DNA from: Thermoplasmata archaeon
GTDB taxonomy: Archaea; Thermoplasmatota; Thermoplasmata; Lutacidiplasmatales; UBA184
Reading direction: 5' to 3'
DNA: 64,000 nt
Assembly: GCA_021802125.1 (NCBI GenBank)
Contig: JAKAAX010000006.1
Span: 104,683 to 168,682, forward strand
Shown piece after piece: positions 40,249 through 48,732 of the stretch (positions are counted from its first letter, which is position 1; every line of letters begins with the position of its first letter). A model generated the notes under the pieces. That model saw only the letters and a program-made list of their open reading frames with translations, did no database searches and was not told the DNA's origin. Position numbers and translations under genes: made by a program.

Positions 40249-41583
40249 ATGCCTCCCCCCCCTCAACAGGACCCTTCGTCCCTTCCCCCCCCCGCGCCAG
40301 GGGCCCCGCAGGCTCCCCAGGGTACCGTGAACCTTCAGAAGACGGCGGAGCGCCGCCTCCTCTCACGCGCCCGGATGCTGTCCTTCGTGGTGGTGGCCCT
40401 GCTGATCGTCACGGCCGGCATCTACTCGCTCTACGCCATCCAAGGGATCGGTCTCACCCAGGTCGTCTTCACGAACGACGTGACGGGCTACAACACCTCG
40501 TTGAACACGACGAACCCGAACGGGTCGGTCACGACCTCGACGACCCACGTGGGGCCCTCCAACAACTCCACGACCCCCATCGGGAGCCTTCCGATCGGTA
40601 CGTACTTTGCGTTCCTGAAATGGAGCGTGCTGATCGACCTCGCTCTCGTCTGGTTCCTCGTGATCTTCACGCTCTTCTCGATCCTGCGTCCCTCGAACCT
40701 GCGAGATCCGACGAAGCTCCTGGACGTGTTCTACGCCAACCTCCTCTTCGGGGTGGTCTTCTGGCCCATCGCGGCCTTAGGGGCCTACTTCGGAACGATG
40801 GCCCCGGCGGTGATGCTGGCCGTGGGGTTCCTCCCCGCGATCGTGCTCACGAGGTTCCTCGCACGGTTCGTCGAGGAGGGGATCGGGAGCATCCTGCTCT
40901 TCGCGATCATCGTCGCGTGCATGGCCCTCGTGATGATCATGAACGTCATCCTTTGGGCGGCCTTCCTGGGCGGATTGGGCCTCCTGCTGGTGGTCCTGCT
41001 CCAGTTCGTCCCGATCCTCATCTTCCTCCTCATGGCGTTCTTCGATCGCGCCGAGCCCATCCGGAGCCGACCGCTGGTCGGAGAGCTCCTGCTCTGGGGA
41101 GGCGTGGGCGTGGTGCTGTCGGCGGCGGTCGGGATCGCCTTCATGGGCTCGTTCAGTGGAGCCGCCTTCGACATCCTGACGATCACCTCCCTCTTTACCG
41201 GCTCGACCGTCCTCCTCGCGCCCCAGATGACCCCCTGGACCTTCATCCACGGGATCGCGAGCTCCTCCTTCGCCACCTTCATCGCCGAAGTGGTGCCGTT
41301 GATCTTCGGGATCACCGGCATCCTGACCGCCGTGATGAGCATCCCCCCGCTCCTCGCCGTCCGGGACTTCCTCATGGTGCGGAACGGGACCAGCGTGGCC
41401 GACGAGTGCAAGCGCTGCAAGCGCGCGTACATCGTGATGAAGTCCCGCAACAACGGCTACTGCGAGCGGTGCCGCGTCCAGCCCCAGGTGCTACGGGCCG
41501 TCCGCGGCGCGTCGGCTATCCCCTCCTCTCCGCTGTCGTCTCCCCCGATGGCCCCGCCCCCACCCCCGGCTCCGGGAAGCTGA
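40249..41583 (+). CDS. Polytopic membrane protein with C-terminal zinc ribbon
   Basis: 444 residues. A Pro/Gln-rich N-terminal arm, then TM1 (MLSFVVVALLIVTAGIYSLYAI), an extracellular loop rich in Asn/Thr glycosylation sites (NTSLNTTNPNGS, NNSTT), and about seven more hydrophobic segments. After the last helix comes CKRCKRAYIVMKSRNNGYCERC, a C-x2-C...C-x2-C zinc ribbon facing the cytoplasm, followed by a Ser/Pro-rich end. No transporter family is evident. The ATG at 40249 lies 43 bases after a TATA-like box. Confidence 0.75.
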   Translation: MPPPPQQDPSSLPPPAPGAPQAPQGTVNLQKTAERRLLSRARMLSFVVVALLIVTAGIYSLYAIQGIGLTQVVFTNDVTGYNTSLNTTNPNGSVTTSTTHVGPSNNSTTPIGSLPIGTYFAFLKWSVLIDLALVWFLVIFTLFSILRPSNLRDPTKLLDVFYANLLFGVVFWPIAALGAYFGTMAPAVMLAVGFLPAIVLTRFLARFVEEGIGSILLFAIIVACMALVMIMNVILWAAFLGGLGLLLVVLLQFVPILIFLLMAFFDRAEPIRSRPLVGELLLWGGVGVVLSAAVGIAFMGSFSGAAFDILTITSLFTGSTVLLAPQMTPWTFIHGIASSSFATFIAEVVPLIFGITGILTAVMSIPPLLAVRDFLMVRNGTSVADECKRCKRAYIVMKSRNNGYCERCRVQPQVLRAVRGASAIPSSPLSSPPMAPPPPPAPGS

Positions 41584-41592
41584 ACGGGAGTT

Positions 41593-41621
41593 CCCGGGTC
41601 CTCGCCCGGACAGGACCGGGT
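41593..41621. terminator. Hairpin between convergent genes
   Basis: 41593-41602 pairs with 41612-41620 with one bulged G around a 9-base loop, 10 bases after the membrane-protein stop and before the end of the convergent stress-protein gene. It could serve both transcripts. Confidence 0.4.
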
Positions 41622-41649
41622 GGCACAGACGTGCGGGAAATGCCCCGCG

Positions 41650-42471
41650 TTAACCTCGGAGGGCGAGCACCGGACAGGGCGCGTGCCGGAAGAGCTCCTC
41701 GACGAACCGTCGGGTGAGGAGCGGTCCCTCCTCGCGCTGCGGGTCCTCGGCCACGAGGAGGAGCCCGTAGCGCTCCCGCTGAGCCGCCTCCAGGATGATC
41801 CCGGAGAGCGCCGTGTTGCGCCCGACGAGCAGTCGGGCGGGGAAGAAGACCCGGCGGCGCTGGTGGGGGACCCCTCGGGGCGTGATCACCGAAGCGTGGC
41901 CGGAGCTTCCGGAGGCGGACCCGAGGTGCGATCCCACGCTGATGTTGAGCGTCGTGAGCGGGATGCCTCCGTGCCGCACCGCCACCTGTTCCGCGAGGAG
42001 CATGGCCTTCGGGGGAGAGGCGCCCGAGAACGACGGGAGGAGGACCTTGTCGAAGTGGGCCCCCGTGAGCGCGAGACGGTTCGCGATGAGCACGTCGCAG
42101 GGGGCGTGCTGAAGGAGCGCCGTGGCCGTGTGCCCGACGAACGGGGTGCGGCCTCCCCTCTCGCCACGGAGCGTGAAGAGGATGGCGTCGATGCTGTGGC
42201 TCTCCGCCGTCTCCAAGATCTCCGAGGCCACGTCCTTGCCCGCCCGCACCTCCGGCTCCACGGGCACGTCGAGGGCCGCCCCGGTCTCATGGGCGGGCAC
42301 CACGATGTTCACCGAGGAACGCCAGAGGCGCGTGACCTCGGGGATGGTGACGGCCGGGATGACGTGGAGGACCCTTAGCTCGCCGTTCGGGTCGAGAAGC
42401 TCGGCTCCGAAGCGGAGGAGAGGCTCGACCTCCTGAGGGGTGGCGACCGGGATGAGGATCTTGCGGTACAT
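41650..42471 (-). CDS. Tandem universal stress protein (two UspA domains)
   Basis: 273 residues. Domain 1 (1-135) starts YRKILIPVATPQEVEPLLRFGAEL and contains the nucleotide-binding-like glycines RGERGGRTPFVGHTATALLQHAPCDVLIA. Domain 2 (about 140-273) starts FDKVLLPSFSG and ends EELFRHAPCPVLALRG, without a complete glycine motif. Such proteins bind ATP or other nucleotides and modulate partners. It lies 111 bases downstream of kdpC on the same strand, so it may be part of the kdp transcript; the USP domain is also found inside the bacterial Kdp sensor KdpD. Confidence 0.85.
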   Translation of the reverse strand: MYRKILIPVATPQEVEPLLRFGAELLDPNGELRVLHVIPAVTIPEVTRLWRSSVNIVVPAHETGAALDVPVEPEVRAGKDVASEILETAESHSIDAILFTLRGERGGRTPFVGHTATALLQHAPCDVLIANRLALTGAHFDKVLLPSFSGASPPKAMLLAEQVAVRHGGIPLTTLNISVGSHLGSASGSSGHASVITPRGVPHQRRRVFFPARLLVGRNTALSGIILEAAQRERYGLLLVAEDPQREEGPLLTRRFVEELFRHAPCPVLALRG

Positions 42472-42582
42472 CTTCAGGCCTCACCCCCGAGCTTCCCCGG
42501 GGCAGGACGAGAGCGTGGGGAGGACGTTAGCTTTTGGGCGAACGGGCCCCACCTGCTCACCACGTTCCCGAGCCCCCACCGG

Positions 42583-43380
42583 TCAGATCCATGCCCCCGC
42601 CATCTGGGGCTGCTGCAGCAGGAGCTGATCGAGCGTGATGACGTTCACATAGGTCGGACCGACGATCCCGGCCGCCGGAGCGACCGTCGAGTCGTTGACG
42701 AGCCCCCAGAGCACCGAGACCGAGACGTTGGAGTAGTGCGCCACCCGGGGGACCTGGATGAGCGCGGCGTCGGGGTACAGGTCGGGGTCGAGCCCGCTGG
42801 CCGAGGGGGAGACGAGGTCCAGAGGCACGGTCGAGTTCCCCAGGCCGTACTCCTGGATGTAGTGCAGCGTCGTGGCCTTGAGCGCCGGGTCCACGGGTCC
42901 GTACGGGGTCTCCCCTCCGGCACCGCTGAACGTCTGCCAGTCGATCTGCGAGGGTCGCAGCCAGAAGAGCGCAGGGTTGCTCACGTTCTCCCCGAGGAGG
43001 GTGCTCAGGCTGTGCGGGGTGACCGGAGAGACCACGTCGGCGGCCAGGGTGACGACCCCCGGGTAGATGGCGCCGGCGAGGAGGATCAAGATCGCGAGGA
43101 AGACCAAGGGGCCCCTGATCGATGGGCTGTGGTAGGGCGGCTCCGGCGCGAGCTCGAAGCGCAGCCGGTCCGTGACCTCGGTACCCGTCGCCGCTCCCGA
43201 TGCCGGGGAGGGAGACGTGGTCGCCGGGTCGACCTCCTTCCCTTCAGGGGCCCCGCCCGCTGGAGGTTCGGTCGCATGGTCCTTGGACGGATGGTCGGCC
43301 GGAGCGGGATGCGACTTCGACTTCGAGGGCTCGGCCCCCGACGGCCCGTGAGGGGCGGTGGGCTTCCGCGGCGCGGTCAT
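42583..43380 (-). CDS. kdpC: Potassium-transporting ATPase subunit C
   Basis: 265 residues. An N-terminal Pro/Lys/Ala-rich arm of about 85 residues (absent from the usual 190-residue KdpC) precedes one TM helix (PLVFLAILILLAGAIYPGVVTL). The KdpC domain has NPALFWLRPSQIDWQTFSG and VSPSASGLDPDLYPDAALIQVPRVA, the latter close to the family signature S-G-S-G-L-D-P...A...Q-V-x-R-V-A. KdpC stabilises the KdpA-KdpB complex. The ATG overlaps the kdpB stop by 4 bases. Confidence 0.93.
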   Translation of the reverse strand: MTAPRKPTAPHGPSGAEPSKSKSHPAPADHPSKDHATEPPAGGAPEGKEVDPATTSPSPASGAATGTEVTDRLRFELAPEPPYHSPSIRGPLVFLAILILLAGAIYPGVVTLAADVVSPVTPHSLSTLLGENVSNPALFWLRPSQIDWQTFSGAGGETPYGPVDPALKATTLHYIQEYGLGNSTVPLDLVSPSASGLDPDLYPDAALIQVPRVAHYSNVSVSVLWGLVNDSTVAPAAGIVGPTYVNVITLDQLLLQQPQMAGAWI

Positions 43381-45503
43381 CCGACCCCCACGAGGCGGAG
43401 CAACGAGGAGACGAGCCCCCCGAGCATCGAGGGGGTGAGGTAGGACATCGCGATGTAGAGGAGCTTGATGCCGGCGAAAGCGCTCACGAGCCCCCCGGCC
43501 CCGTAGAGCACCAGGTTCCGGCGCAACAGCTCGACGGCCGTGGCGGGCCGGAAGGAGGCCCCCGTGAGGGCGAGCGGGATGAGGGCGGGGATCATGAGCG
43601 CGTTGAAGAGCAGGGCGGCCAGAACGGCGAGCTTCGGGTTCGCGAGGCCGAGCACGTTCAGAGCGGCAACGTTCACGCTGCCGACGAAGATCGCGGGGAC
43701 GATCGCGAAGTACTTCGCCACGTCGTTCGTGATCGAGAAGGTCGTGAGGGCTCCCCGGGTGATGAGGAGCTGCTTCCCGATGGAGATCACCTCGATGATC
43801 TTGGTCGGGTCGCTGTCCAGGTCCACCATGTTCCCCGCTTCCTTGGCAGCGGAGGTCCCGCTGTTCATCGCGAGCCCCACGTCGGCCCGGGCGAGGGCGG
43901 GCGCGTCGTTGGTGCCGTCCCCGGTCATCGCCACCAGGTGCCCGTAGAGCTTCTCACGTTGGATGAGCTCCAGCTTCGTCTCGGGCTTCGCCTCGGCGAC
44001 GAAGTCGTCCACTCCGCTCTCCTTGGCGATGGAGGCGGCCGTGAGACGGTTGTCGCCGGTGCACATGATCGTGCGGATGCCCATGAGCTTCAGTTCCTGA
44101 AGCCGGGAGTGGATACCGGGCTTCACCACGTCCTTCAGCAGCACGACCCCCATGATCCGCTTGTTCACGGCGATCACGAGCGGGGTCATGCCCTGGCGGG
44201 AGGCGTCCATGGCCGTCTGGCGAAGGGGCACCGGCATCGCCCCCGCGTAGTCCTCCACCGCGGACATGGCCCCCTTCATCGCCTCCGTGCCGTCCGCCAG
44301 CACGAAGCCGCTCATCCTTCGGCTCGGGGTGAACGGGACCACCCGTCCCTCCTCCACCCGCACCGACGGGTCGAGCCGAGCTCCGCGCAGGTGGGCGAGC
44401 CGCGCGATGGAGCGTCCCTCGGGGGTGTCGTCGAGCGTCGAGGCGAGCAGCGCGGCCTTCTGCACCTCTGTCGCCGAGACCGAGGGGGCCGGGACGAGCT
44501 GCACCGCGAGGCGGTTTCCCACGGTGATCGTCCCCGTCTTGTCCAGGATGAGGATGTCCAGGTCTCCCGCAGCCTCGATGGCCTTGCCGCTCTTGGCGAC
44601 GACGTTCGATCTCGCCACGCGGTTCACGCCCGAGATCCCGATCGCAGAGAGCAGGCCCCCGATGGTGGTGGGGGCGAGGCAGACCACGAGCGCGATGAGC
44701 GTCGCGATGTTCAGAGAGCCCAGTCCGGAGAAGCGGAGCAGGTAGGCCAGGGTCACCACCACGACCAGCAACGCCGTCGTGAGGGCGGTCAGGATGATCA
44801 TGAGCGAGAGTTCGTTCGGGCTCTTGTCGCGGGAAGTGCTCTCGACAAGCTTGATCATCTTGTCGAGGAAGCTCGTGCCGGGCTCGGCCGTCACGCGCAC
44901 CTCGATGGTACCGCGCAGGACGCGGCTCCCTCCCAGGACGCTCGTGCGGTCCCCTCCGCTCTCCCGGAGCGCCGCCTCGGACTCTCCGGTCATCATCGAC
45001 TCGTCGATCAGCGCGCCGCCCTTGACCACGTCTCCGTCGAGGGGGATGGTGTCGCCCGGGCGCGCCTCGACGAGATCGCCCATGTGCAGGTGGGAGGGGC
45101 TCACCCAGGTCCGCCGTCCGTCCGGCAGGACCTGCCGGGCTTGGATGCCGCTGCGCATCGTCCGCAGCGAGTCCGCCTGGGCCTTCCCCTGGGCCTCGGC
45201 GATGGCCTCCGCCAGGTTCGCGAACCACAGCGTCAGCAGCAGGATGATCGCGACCTCGAGGAAGTAGGAGCGGTCGAAGCCCTCCCGGAGGAGGTCCGGG
45301 AAGGCGCTGGGAACCAGCGCGATGGTCAGGACCAGGAAGAAGCAGACGTAGACCACGAACATGATCGGGTTGCGGACCTGTTCCTTCGGGTGGAACTTCT
45401 TCAGCGAGGTCTTCACCACCAGCCCGACGTTGGTGTGGGAGCGCCGGCGCACGCTGACCCGGGCCCCCGCGGGCATCGGCCCGACCTCCGCCGTGACGCT
45501 CAT
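43377..45503 (-). CDS. kdpB: Potassium-transporting P-type ATPase subunit B
   Basis: 708 residues. P-type ATPase: phosphorylation motif ILDKTGTITVGNR, actuator-domain SMMTGESEA (TGES), hinge AMTGDGTNDAPALARADVGLAM, and KdpB-type C-terminal TMs with NDVAKYFAIVPAIF. The ATG at 45503 is chosen over a longer frame because it overlaps the kdpA stop (ATGA) and gives the expected length. It hydrolyses ATP to drive K+ through KdpA. Confidence 0.96.
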   Translation of the reverse strand: MSVTAEVGPMPAGARVSVRRRSHTNVGLVVKTSLKKFHPKEQVRNPIMFVVYVCFFLVLTIALVPSAFPDLLREGFDRSYFLEVAIILLLTLWFANLAEAIAEAQGKAQADSLRTMRSGIQARQVLPDGRRTWVSPSHLHMGDLVEARPGDTIPLDGDVVKGGALIDESMMTGESEAALRESGGDRTSVLGGSRVLRGTIEVRVTAEPGTSFLDKMIKLVESTSRDKSPNELSLMIILTALTTALLVVVVTLAYLLRFSGLGSLNIATLIALVVCLAPTTIGGLLSAIGISGVNRVARSNVVAKSGKAIEAAGDLDILILDKTGTITVGNRLAVQLVPAPSVSATEVQKAALLASTLDDTPEGRSIARLAHLRGARLDPSVRVEEGRVVPFTPSRRMSGFVLADGTEAMKGAMSAVEDYAGAMPVPLRQTAMDASRQGMTPLVIAVNKRIMGVVLLKDVVKPGIHSRLQELKLMGIRTIMCTGDNRLTAASIAKESGVDDFVAEAKPETKLELIQREKLYGHLVAMTGDGTNDAPALARADVGLAMNSGTSAAKEAGNMVDLDSDPTKIIEVISIGKQLLITRGALTTFSITNDVAKYFAIVPAIFVGSVNVAALNVLGLANPKLAVLAALLFNALMIPALIPLALTGASFRPATAVELLRRNLVLYGAGGLVSAFAGIKLLYIAMSYLTPSMLGGLVSSLLRLVGVG

Positions 45504-47200
45504 GGAAGCGTCACTCCCGAGGAGAAGGGGCCGAGGGCGAGCACGGGCAGGAAGAGCAGACCGCTCACCACGAGCAGGAACCCGATCAGGTAGATCGTGA
45601 AGGTCGCCGACTGGGTCCGCAGGGTGCCCGGCCCCGGAGGCAGCGTGGGCTCGCGGGCGAGCGCCCCGCCGATGGCAAGCATGGCGATGATGGGCAGGAA
45701 CCGGCCGACGAGCATGATCACGCCGCCCAGGACGTTGAAGTACGGTGTGGTGTCGCCTGCGTAGCCGGGGTAGCCCATGCCGCTCCCGTTGTTCGCGGCC
45801 TCGCTCGTGAACTCGTAGAGGATCTCGGTGAACCCTTGCGGCGTGTTCCCCGCGGTGGCGTGGAGGAGCCCCGGCCAGGAGACCGTGAGCGCGAGCGGGA
45901 CGAGGATCGCGAAGGGGTGCGAGAGCAGGCTCACCGCCGCCCACTTCATCTCGCTACGGCCGATCTTGCATCCCAGGTACTCGGGCGTCCGCCCGACCAT
46001 GAGCCCCGCGATGAACACGGCCAGCAGCGCGTTCACCAGGAGCATCCCGAAGCCGGTCCCCACCCCTCCCGGAGCGTCCTGCAGGAACATCCCCCAGAGG
46101 AGGACCATCTGGGCCCCCGGGGTCAGCGACTGGAGCGCCATGGCCGTCGCCCCGACGTTCGCGTAGATGCTGGTCACCTGGAACAGGGCGTCCTCCCCGA
46201 GCGTGAAGCGGGTCTCGCCTCCCATCAGACCGTAGCCCGCCGACTGGGAGACCGGTAGCCCCGAGAGCGCGGGGTTGCCGAGCTCAAAGATGAAGAACAG
46301 GCCGAGCGCCACCAGGAAGATGGCCAGGACGGCCGCGATCAACGGGTAGGCCTCCCGGGGTCGGCGGGTCATCTCGCCGAACATGAACGGCGTGGCGAAC
46401 GGGATGAGCATCATGATCACGGCCCCGGTGAGGAGCACCACCGCGGTCGGCGCCTGCAAGGGGTGGGCGAAGTTCGAGGCGAAGTAGCCGCCCCCGTTCG
46501 AGCCCAATAGCTCGATCCCGCCCCAGGAGGCGAGAGGGCCGGAGGGGACGAGCATCCCTCCACCTCCGAGGTCCGGGACCGTGGTGGCCTGGGCGAGGGT
46601 CTGGTCGACCCCCATGAGCACGAAGATGAGCGCGCAGATCACGGCCAGCGGGAAGAACACCCGGGTCACGGCCCGGGTGGCGTCCGCCCAGAAGTTCCCC
46701 AGCGTCCCGTCGCGGCGGACGAAGCCTCGGATGAAGGCCACGACCACGCAAAGCCCGCTCACCGCGGAGAGGAACATGAGCATCTGAAGGCCGGCAAGGT
46801 CGGCGAGCAGGGAGACTCCCCCTTCGCCCGCATAGTGCTGGAAGTCGGTGTTCGTCGTGAACGAGGCGGAGGTGTGGAAGGCCAGGTCCCAGGACATCCC
46901 CTGGGCGGACCAGAAGTTGTAGGGCAGGAGCGACTGCTCCATCAGAAGGACGAGGACGAAGACGAGCGCGAACGCGTTCAGCAGGAGCAGGGAGGCCGCG
47001 TACTCCTTCCACCCCATCGCCCGCCGGGGGTTGGTCCCCACGAGGCGGTAGATCCCGCGCTCGATCGGCGCGAAGAACCCGTCCAGGAGGGTCGGGCGGT
47101 CCATGAAGACCCGGGCCATGTAGATGCCCAGGTACCGAGCGAGGACGAGCCCCACCAGCAGGGCTAGGCCTACGTCCCAGACGCTGAAGATGCTGGTCAT
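45500..47200 (-). CDS. kdpA: Potassium-transporting ATPase subunit A (channel)
   Basis: 566 residues, about ten transmembrane segments. Repeated M-P-M selectivity-filter-like segments are visible: TSASFTTNTDFQHYAGE, GSNGGGYFASNFAHPLQ, NVGATAMALQSL and SEAANNGSGMGYPG, the four pore loops of this SKT-family channel. It takes K+ from outside and passes it toward KdpB. Length matches the family (about 557). Preceded by kdpF (25-base gap). Confidence 0.96.
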   Translation of the reverse strand: MTSIFSVWDVGLALLVGLVLARYLGIYMARVFMDRPTLLDGFFAPIERGIYRLVGTNPRRAMGWKEYAASLLLLNAFALVFVLVLLMEQSLLPYNFWSAQGMSWDLAFHTSASFTTNTDFQHYAGEGGVSLLADLAGLQMLMFLSAVSGLCVVVAFIRGFVRRDGTLGNFWADATRAVTRVFFPLAVICALIFVLMGVDQTLAQATTVPDLGGGGMLVPSGPLASWGGIELLGSNGGGYFASNFAHPLQAPTAVVLLTGAVIMMLIPFATPFMFGEMTRRPREAYPLIAAVLAIFLVALGLFFIFELGNPALSGLPVSQSAGYGLMGGETRFTLGEDALFQVTSIYANVGATAMALQSLTPGAQMVLLWGMFLQDAPGGVGTGFGMLLVNALLAVFIAGLMVGRTPEYLGCKIGRSEMKWAAVSLLSHPFAILVPLALTVSWPGLLHATAGNTPQGFTEILYEFTSEAANNGSGMGYPGYAGDTTPYFNVLGGVIMLVGRFLPIIAMLAIGGALAREPTLPPGPGTLRTQSATFTIYLIGFLLVVSGLLFLPVLALGPFSSGVTLP

Positions 47201-47225
47201 GATCCCTCCGCCGTGCCCGATGGCC

Positions 47226-47336
47226 CTACAGCCGCTCCGGCCGGATCATCGCGTAGAGGAGGTAGTACACCAGCGCGACCATGACCCCTGTGAACACGAC
47301 GATGCCCAGGTTCTGAAGGAGCAGGTCGCCGACCAT
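47226..47336 (-). CDS. kdpF: Small Kdp subunit F
   Basis: 36 residues, too short for routine ORF lists. One hydrophobic helix with the KdpF-like end ALVYYLLYAMIRPERL. Bacterial KdpF is a 29-residue lipid-like stabiliser of KdpA with a Y-L-x-Y-A-x-x-x-P-E-K/R-F end. It lies directly before kdpA on the same strand and opens the operon, 43 bases from a TATA-like box. Sequence and position together make the call strong. Confidence 0.88.
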   Translation of the reverse strand: MVGDLLLQNLGIVVFTGVMVALVYYLLYAMIRPERL

Positions 47337-47374
47337 GTCTGCATCCGGAGGTTCCCGGCCACCTCGAGTTCACG

Positions 47375-47383
47375 CCTTAAGTC
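47375..47383 (-). promoter_or_regulatory. TATA-like box of the kdpFABC operon
   Basis: The minus strand reads GACTTAAGG, giving a predicted leader of about 17 bases before the kdpF ATG. Confidence 0.5.
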
Positions 47384-47461
47384 TGTCCCCTGACTCGCAA
47401 CAGCTCGCCAACGTGCGAAAGAACCTTCCGAGGAGGGCCGGGGCCGGGGGAGGTGCCCCGG

Positions 47462-47899
47462 TTACGGGGTGCTGGAGATGTCCGGACGCGTGGCCGGGCT
47501 CCGCGCGTAGCGGGCCTTGAGCACGGCCTCGCGAAGCGCCTCGGGGTTCGCCGGGGCCCGGACCAGGCTGTCGGCCCCCAACCGGACGTCCGGATCGCTG
47601 GACGTCGCGCCGGCGTGCGGGTCCTCCTCTCCGAACGTCACCGCCACGACGCGCCCTCCGGGCAGCGTGCGGCGCGTCTCGCGGATGGTGTTCCGCCAGA
47701 TCTCGGGCGGTCCGCTCAGACAGAGGACGACCACGCCGTCGGAGAGGTCGTGGCGTGCCGAGGGCGGGATCTCGCGGGGGTTCGCGACCTCGGCGGCCGC
47801 CTTGACGCCCTGGCTGGCCAGCGACTCCTTGACGAGGTAGCGGATCATCGGGTCCTCTCCGACAAGGAGGGCCCGCAGCCTCTGGGAGACCTCGGCCAC
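47462..47899 (-). CDS. Degenerate response-regulator receiver-like protein
   Basis: 145 residues from a GTG. CheY-like alternation: strand 1 with acidic pair ALLVGEDPMIRYLVKESL, strand 3 GVVVLCLSGPPEIW where the phospho-accepting Asp is replaced (V-L-C), strand 4 VVAVTFGEED (Thr kept), strand 5 ADSLVRAPANPEALREAV where the conserved Lys is Arg. A pseudo-receiver is therefore likely, with no output domain. It lies 125 bases upstream of kdpF on the same strand. A TATA-like element about 25 bases upstream makes the message leaderless. Confidence 0.65.
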   Translation of the reverse strand: MAEVSQRLRALLVGEDPMIRYLVKESLASQGVKAAAEVANPREIPPSARHDLSDGVVVLCLSGPPEIWRNTIRETRRTLPGGRVVAVTFGEEDPHAGATSSDPDVRLGADSLVRAPANPEALREAVLKARYARSPATRPDISSTP

Positions 47900-47920
47900 G
47901 TCCAGAGCGAGCTTGGCGGC

Positions 47921-47937
47921 CTATATCTGTATAATGT
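47921..47937 (-). promoter_or_regulatory. AT-rich promoter of the receiver-like gene
   Basis: The minus strand carries ATTATACAGATATAG, two overlapping TATA-like cores; the downstream one is centred about 25 bases before the GTG at 47899. It is one of the most AT-rich spots in the window. Confidence 0.6.
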
Positions 47938-48049
47938 TACACCCCCGGTCGGTTCCCGGAGGTCTTTCCGGCCCAACGGCGGCCGCGCGGGACGGCCCCT
48001 CCCTGGTACCCTGGGAGAGGGCACCCGTCACACCCACGGAAGGGAAGCT

Positions 48050-48060
48050 ATTGATATACC
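48050..48060 (+). promoter_or_regulatory. TATA-like box of the aIF1 gene
   Basis: ATTGATATACC centred 29 bases before the TTG at 48085. Confidence 0.6.
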
Positions 48061-48084
48061 GCCGTCCTCTTCTCCACTGACACC

Positions 48085-48363
48085 TTGCAGGACTACGACC
48101 CTCTCCGGGAAGTTACCCAAGAACTCGACAGAGAAGAAGCCGTTCTGAGCGTCCGCGTGGAGCGGCGTCGGTACAACAAACCGACGACGGTCATCACGGG
48201 ATTCCCGAAGGACGCTGACCTTCATGGGATCGCGAAGCAGCTCAAGACCTCGCTCGCCACCGGAGGGACCGGCAAGGACGGGGAGATCGTCCTGCTGGGC
48301 GACCACGGACGGCGCGCGAGGGAGAAGCTCGAGACCCTCGGCTACCACGTCGCCGAGGCGTGA
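48085..48363 (+). CDS. Translation initiation factor aIF1 (SUI1 family)
   Basis: 92 residues from a TTG placed by TATA spacing (leaderless). SUI1 features: LSVRVERRRYNKPTTVITGFP (basic strand pair R-x-x-x-K-x-x-T-x-I-x-G), then DADLHGIAKQLKTSLATGGTGKDGEIVLLGDHGRRAREKLETLGY, matching K-x-x-x-x-G-G-T-x-x-x-x-x-I-x-L-Q-G-D-H. The factor promotes correct start-codon choice on the small ribosomal subunit. Another gene follows after 33 bases. Confidence 0.93.
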   Translation: MQDYDPLREVTQELDREEAVLSVRVERRRYNKPTTVITGFPKDADLHGIAKQLKTSLATGGTGKDGEIVLLGDHGRRAREKLETLGYHVAEA

Positions 48364-48396
48364 GAGGTCGGCTCCAGGGAGGGAGCGGGGTCAGCG

Positions 48397-48723
48397 ATGA
48401 CCACCCAGCCCCTTCAGCCCGATGGCGACGACCTGGAAGCGCCGTTGGCGCTGGGCGATCCGTTGCTTGAACGGGCCGTCCAACTTTACAGCGAGCTTCG
48501 TTTGATCAAGCGGCCACCGGAGAGCGCCCCCGGGGCGGAGCGGAAGACCGTCCGATGGCTCGGGGAAGAGGCGGAGAGGCTCGGACGGAGCTTTGACCCC
48601 GCCTGGGTCCCCTGGCTCCGGCGGGCGTTCCTGGAGATCGAGGGCGATGTCAAGGAGAGCGTGGCCAGGCGGCGTTTCGCCCGGCACGGGGCCCCCGGCG
48701 GAGCGGGGAGCCCCCGTCGCTGA
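48397..48723 (+). CDS. Small unknown helical protein
   Basis: 108 residues, not recognised. Helix-rich with many charged residues (PLLERAVQLYSELRLIKRP, KTVRWLGEEAERLGRSFDPAWVPWLRRAFLEIEGDV) and a basic Gly/Arg tail. No motif, signal or TM. Preceded by a GGAGGGAG-type element and the aIF1 gene, so probably the second gene of that operon. Converges with the G1 peptidase gene, 9 bases apart. Confidence 0.6.
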   Translation: MTTQPLQPDGDDLEAPLALGDPLLERAVQLYSELRLIKRPPESAPGAERKTVRWLGEEAERLGRSFDPAWVPWLRRAFLEIEGDVKESVARRRFARHGAPGGAGSPRR

Positions 48724-48732
48724 GCGAGGCGT

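Noticed and set aside
43200..45593. 797-codon + strand frame opposite kdpB/kdpC
   Set aside because: kdpB and kdpC are certain on the minus strand; this frame has no recognisable domain.
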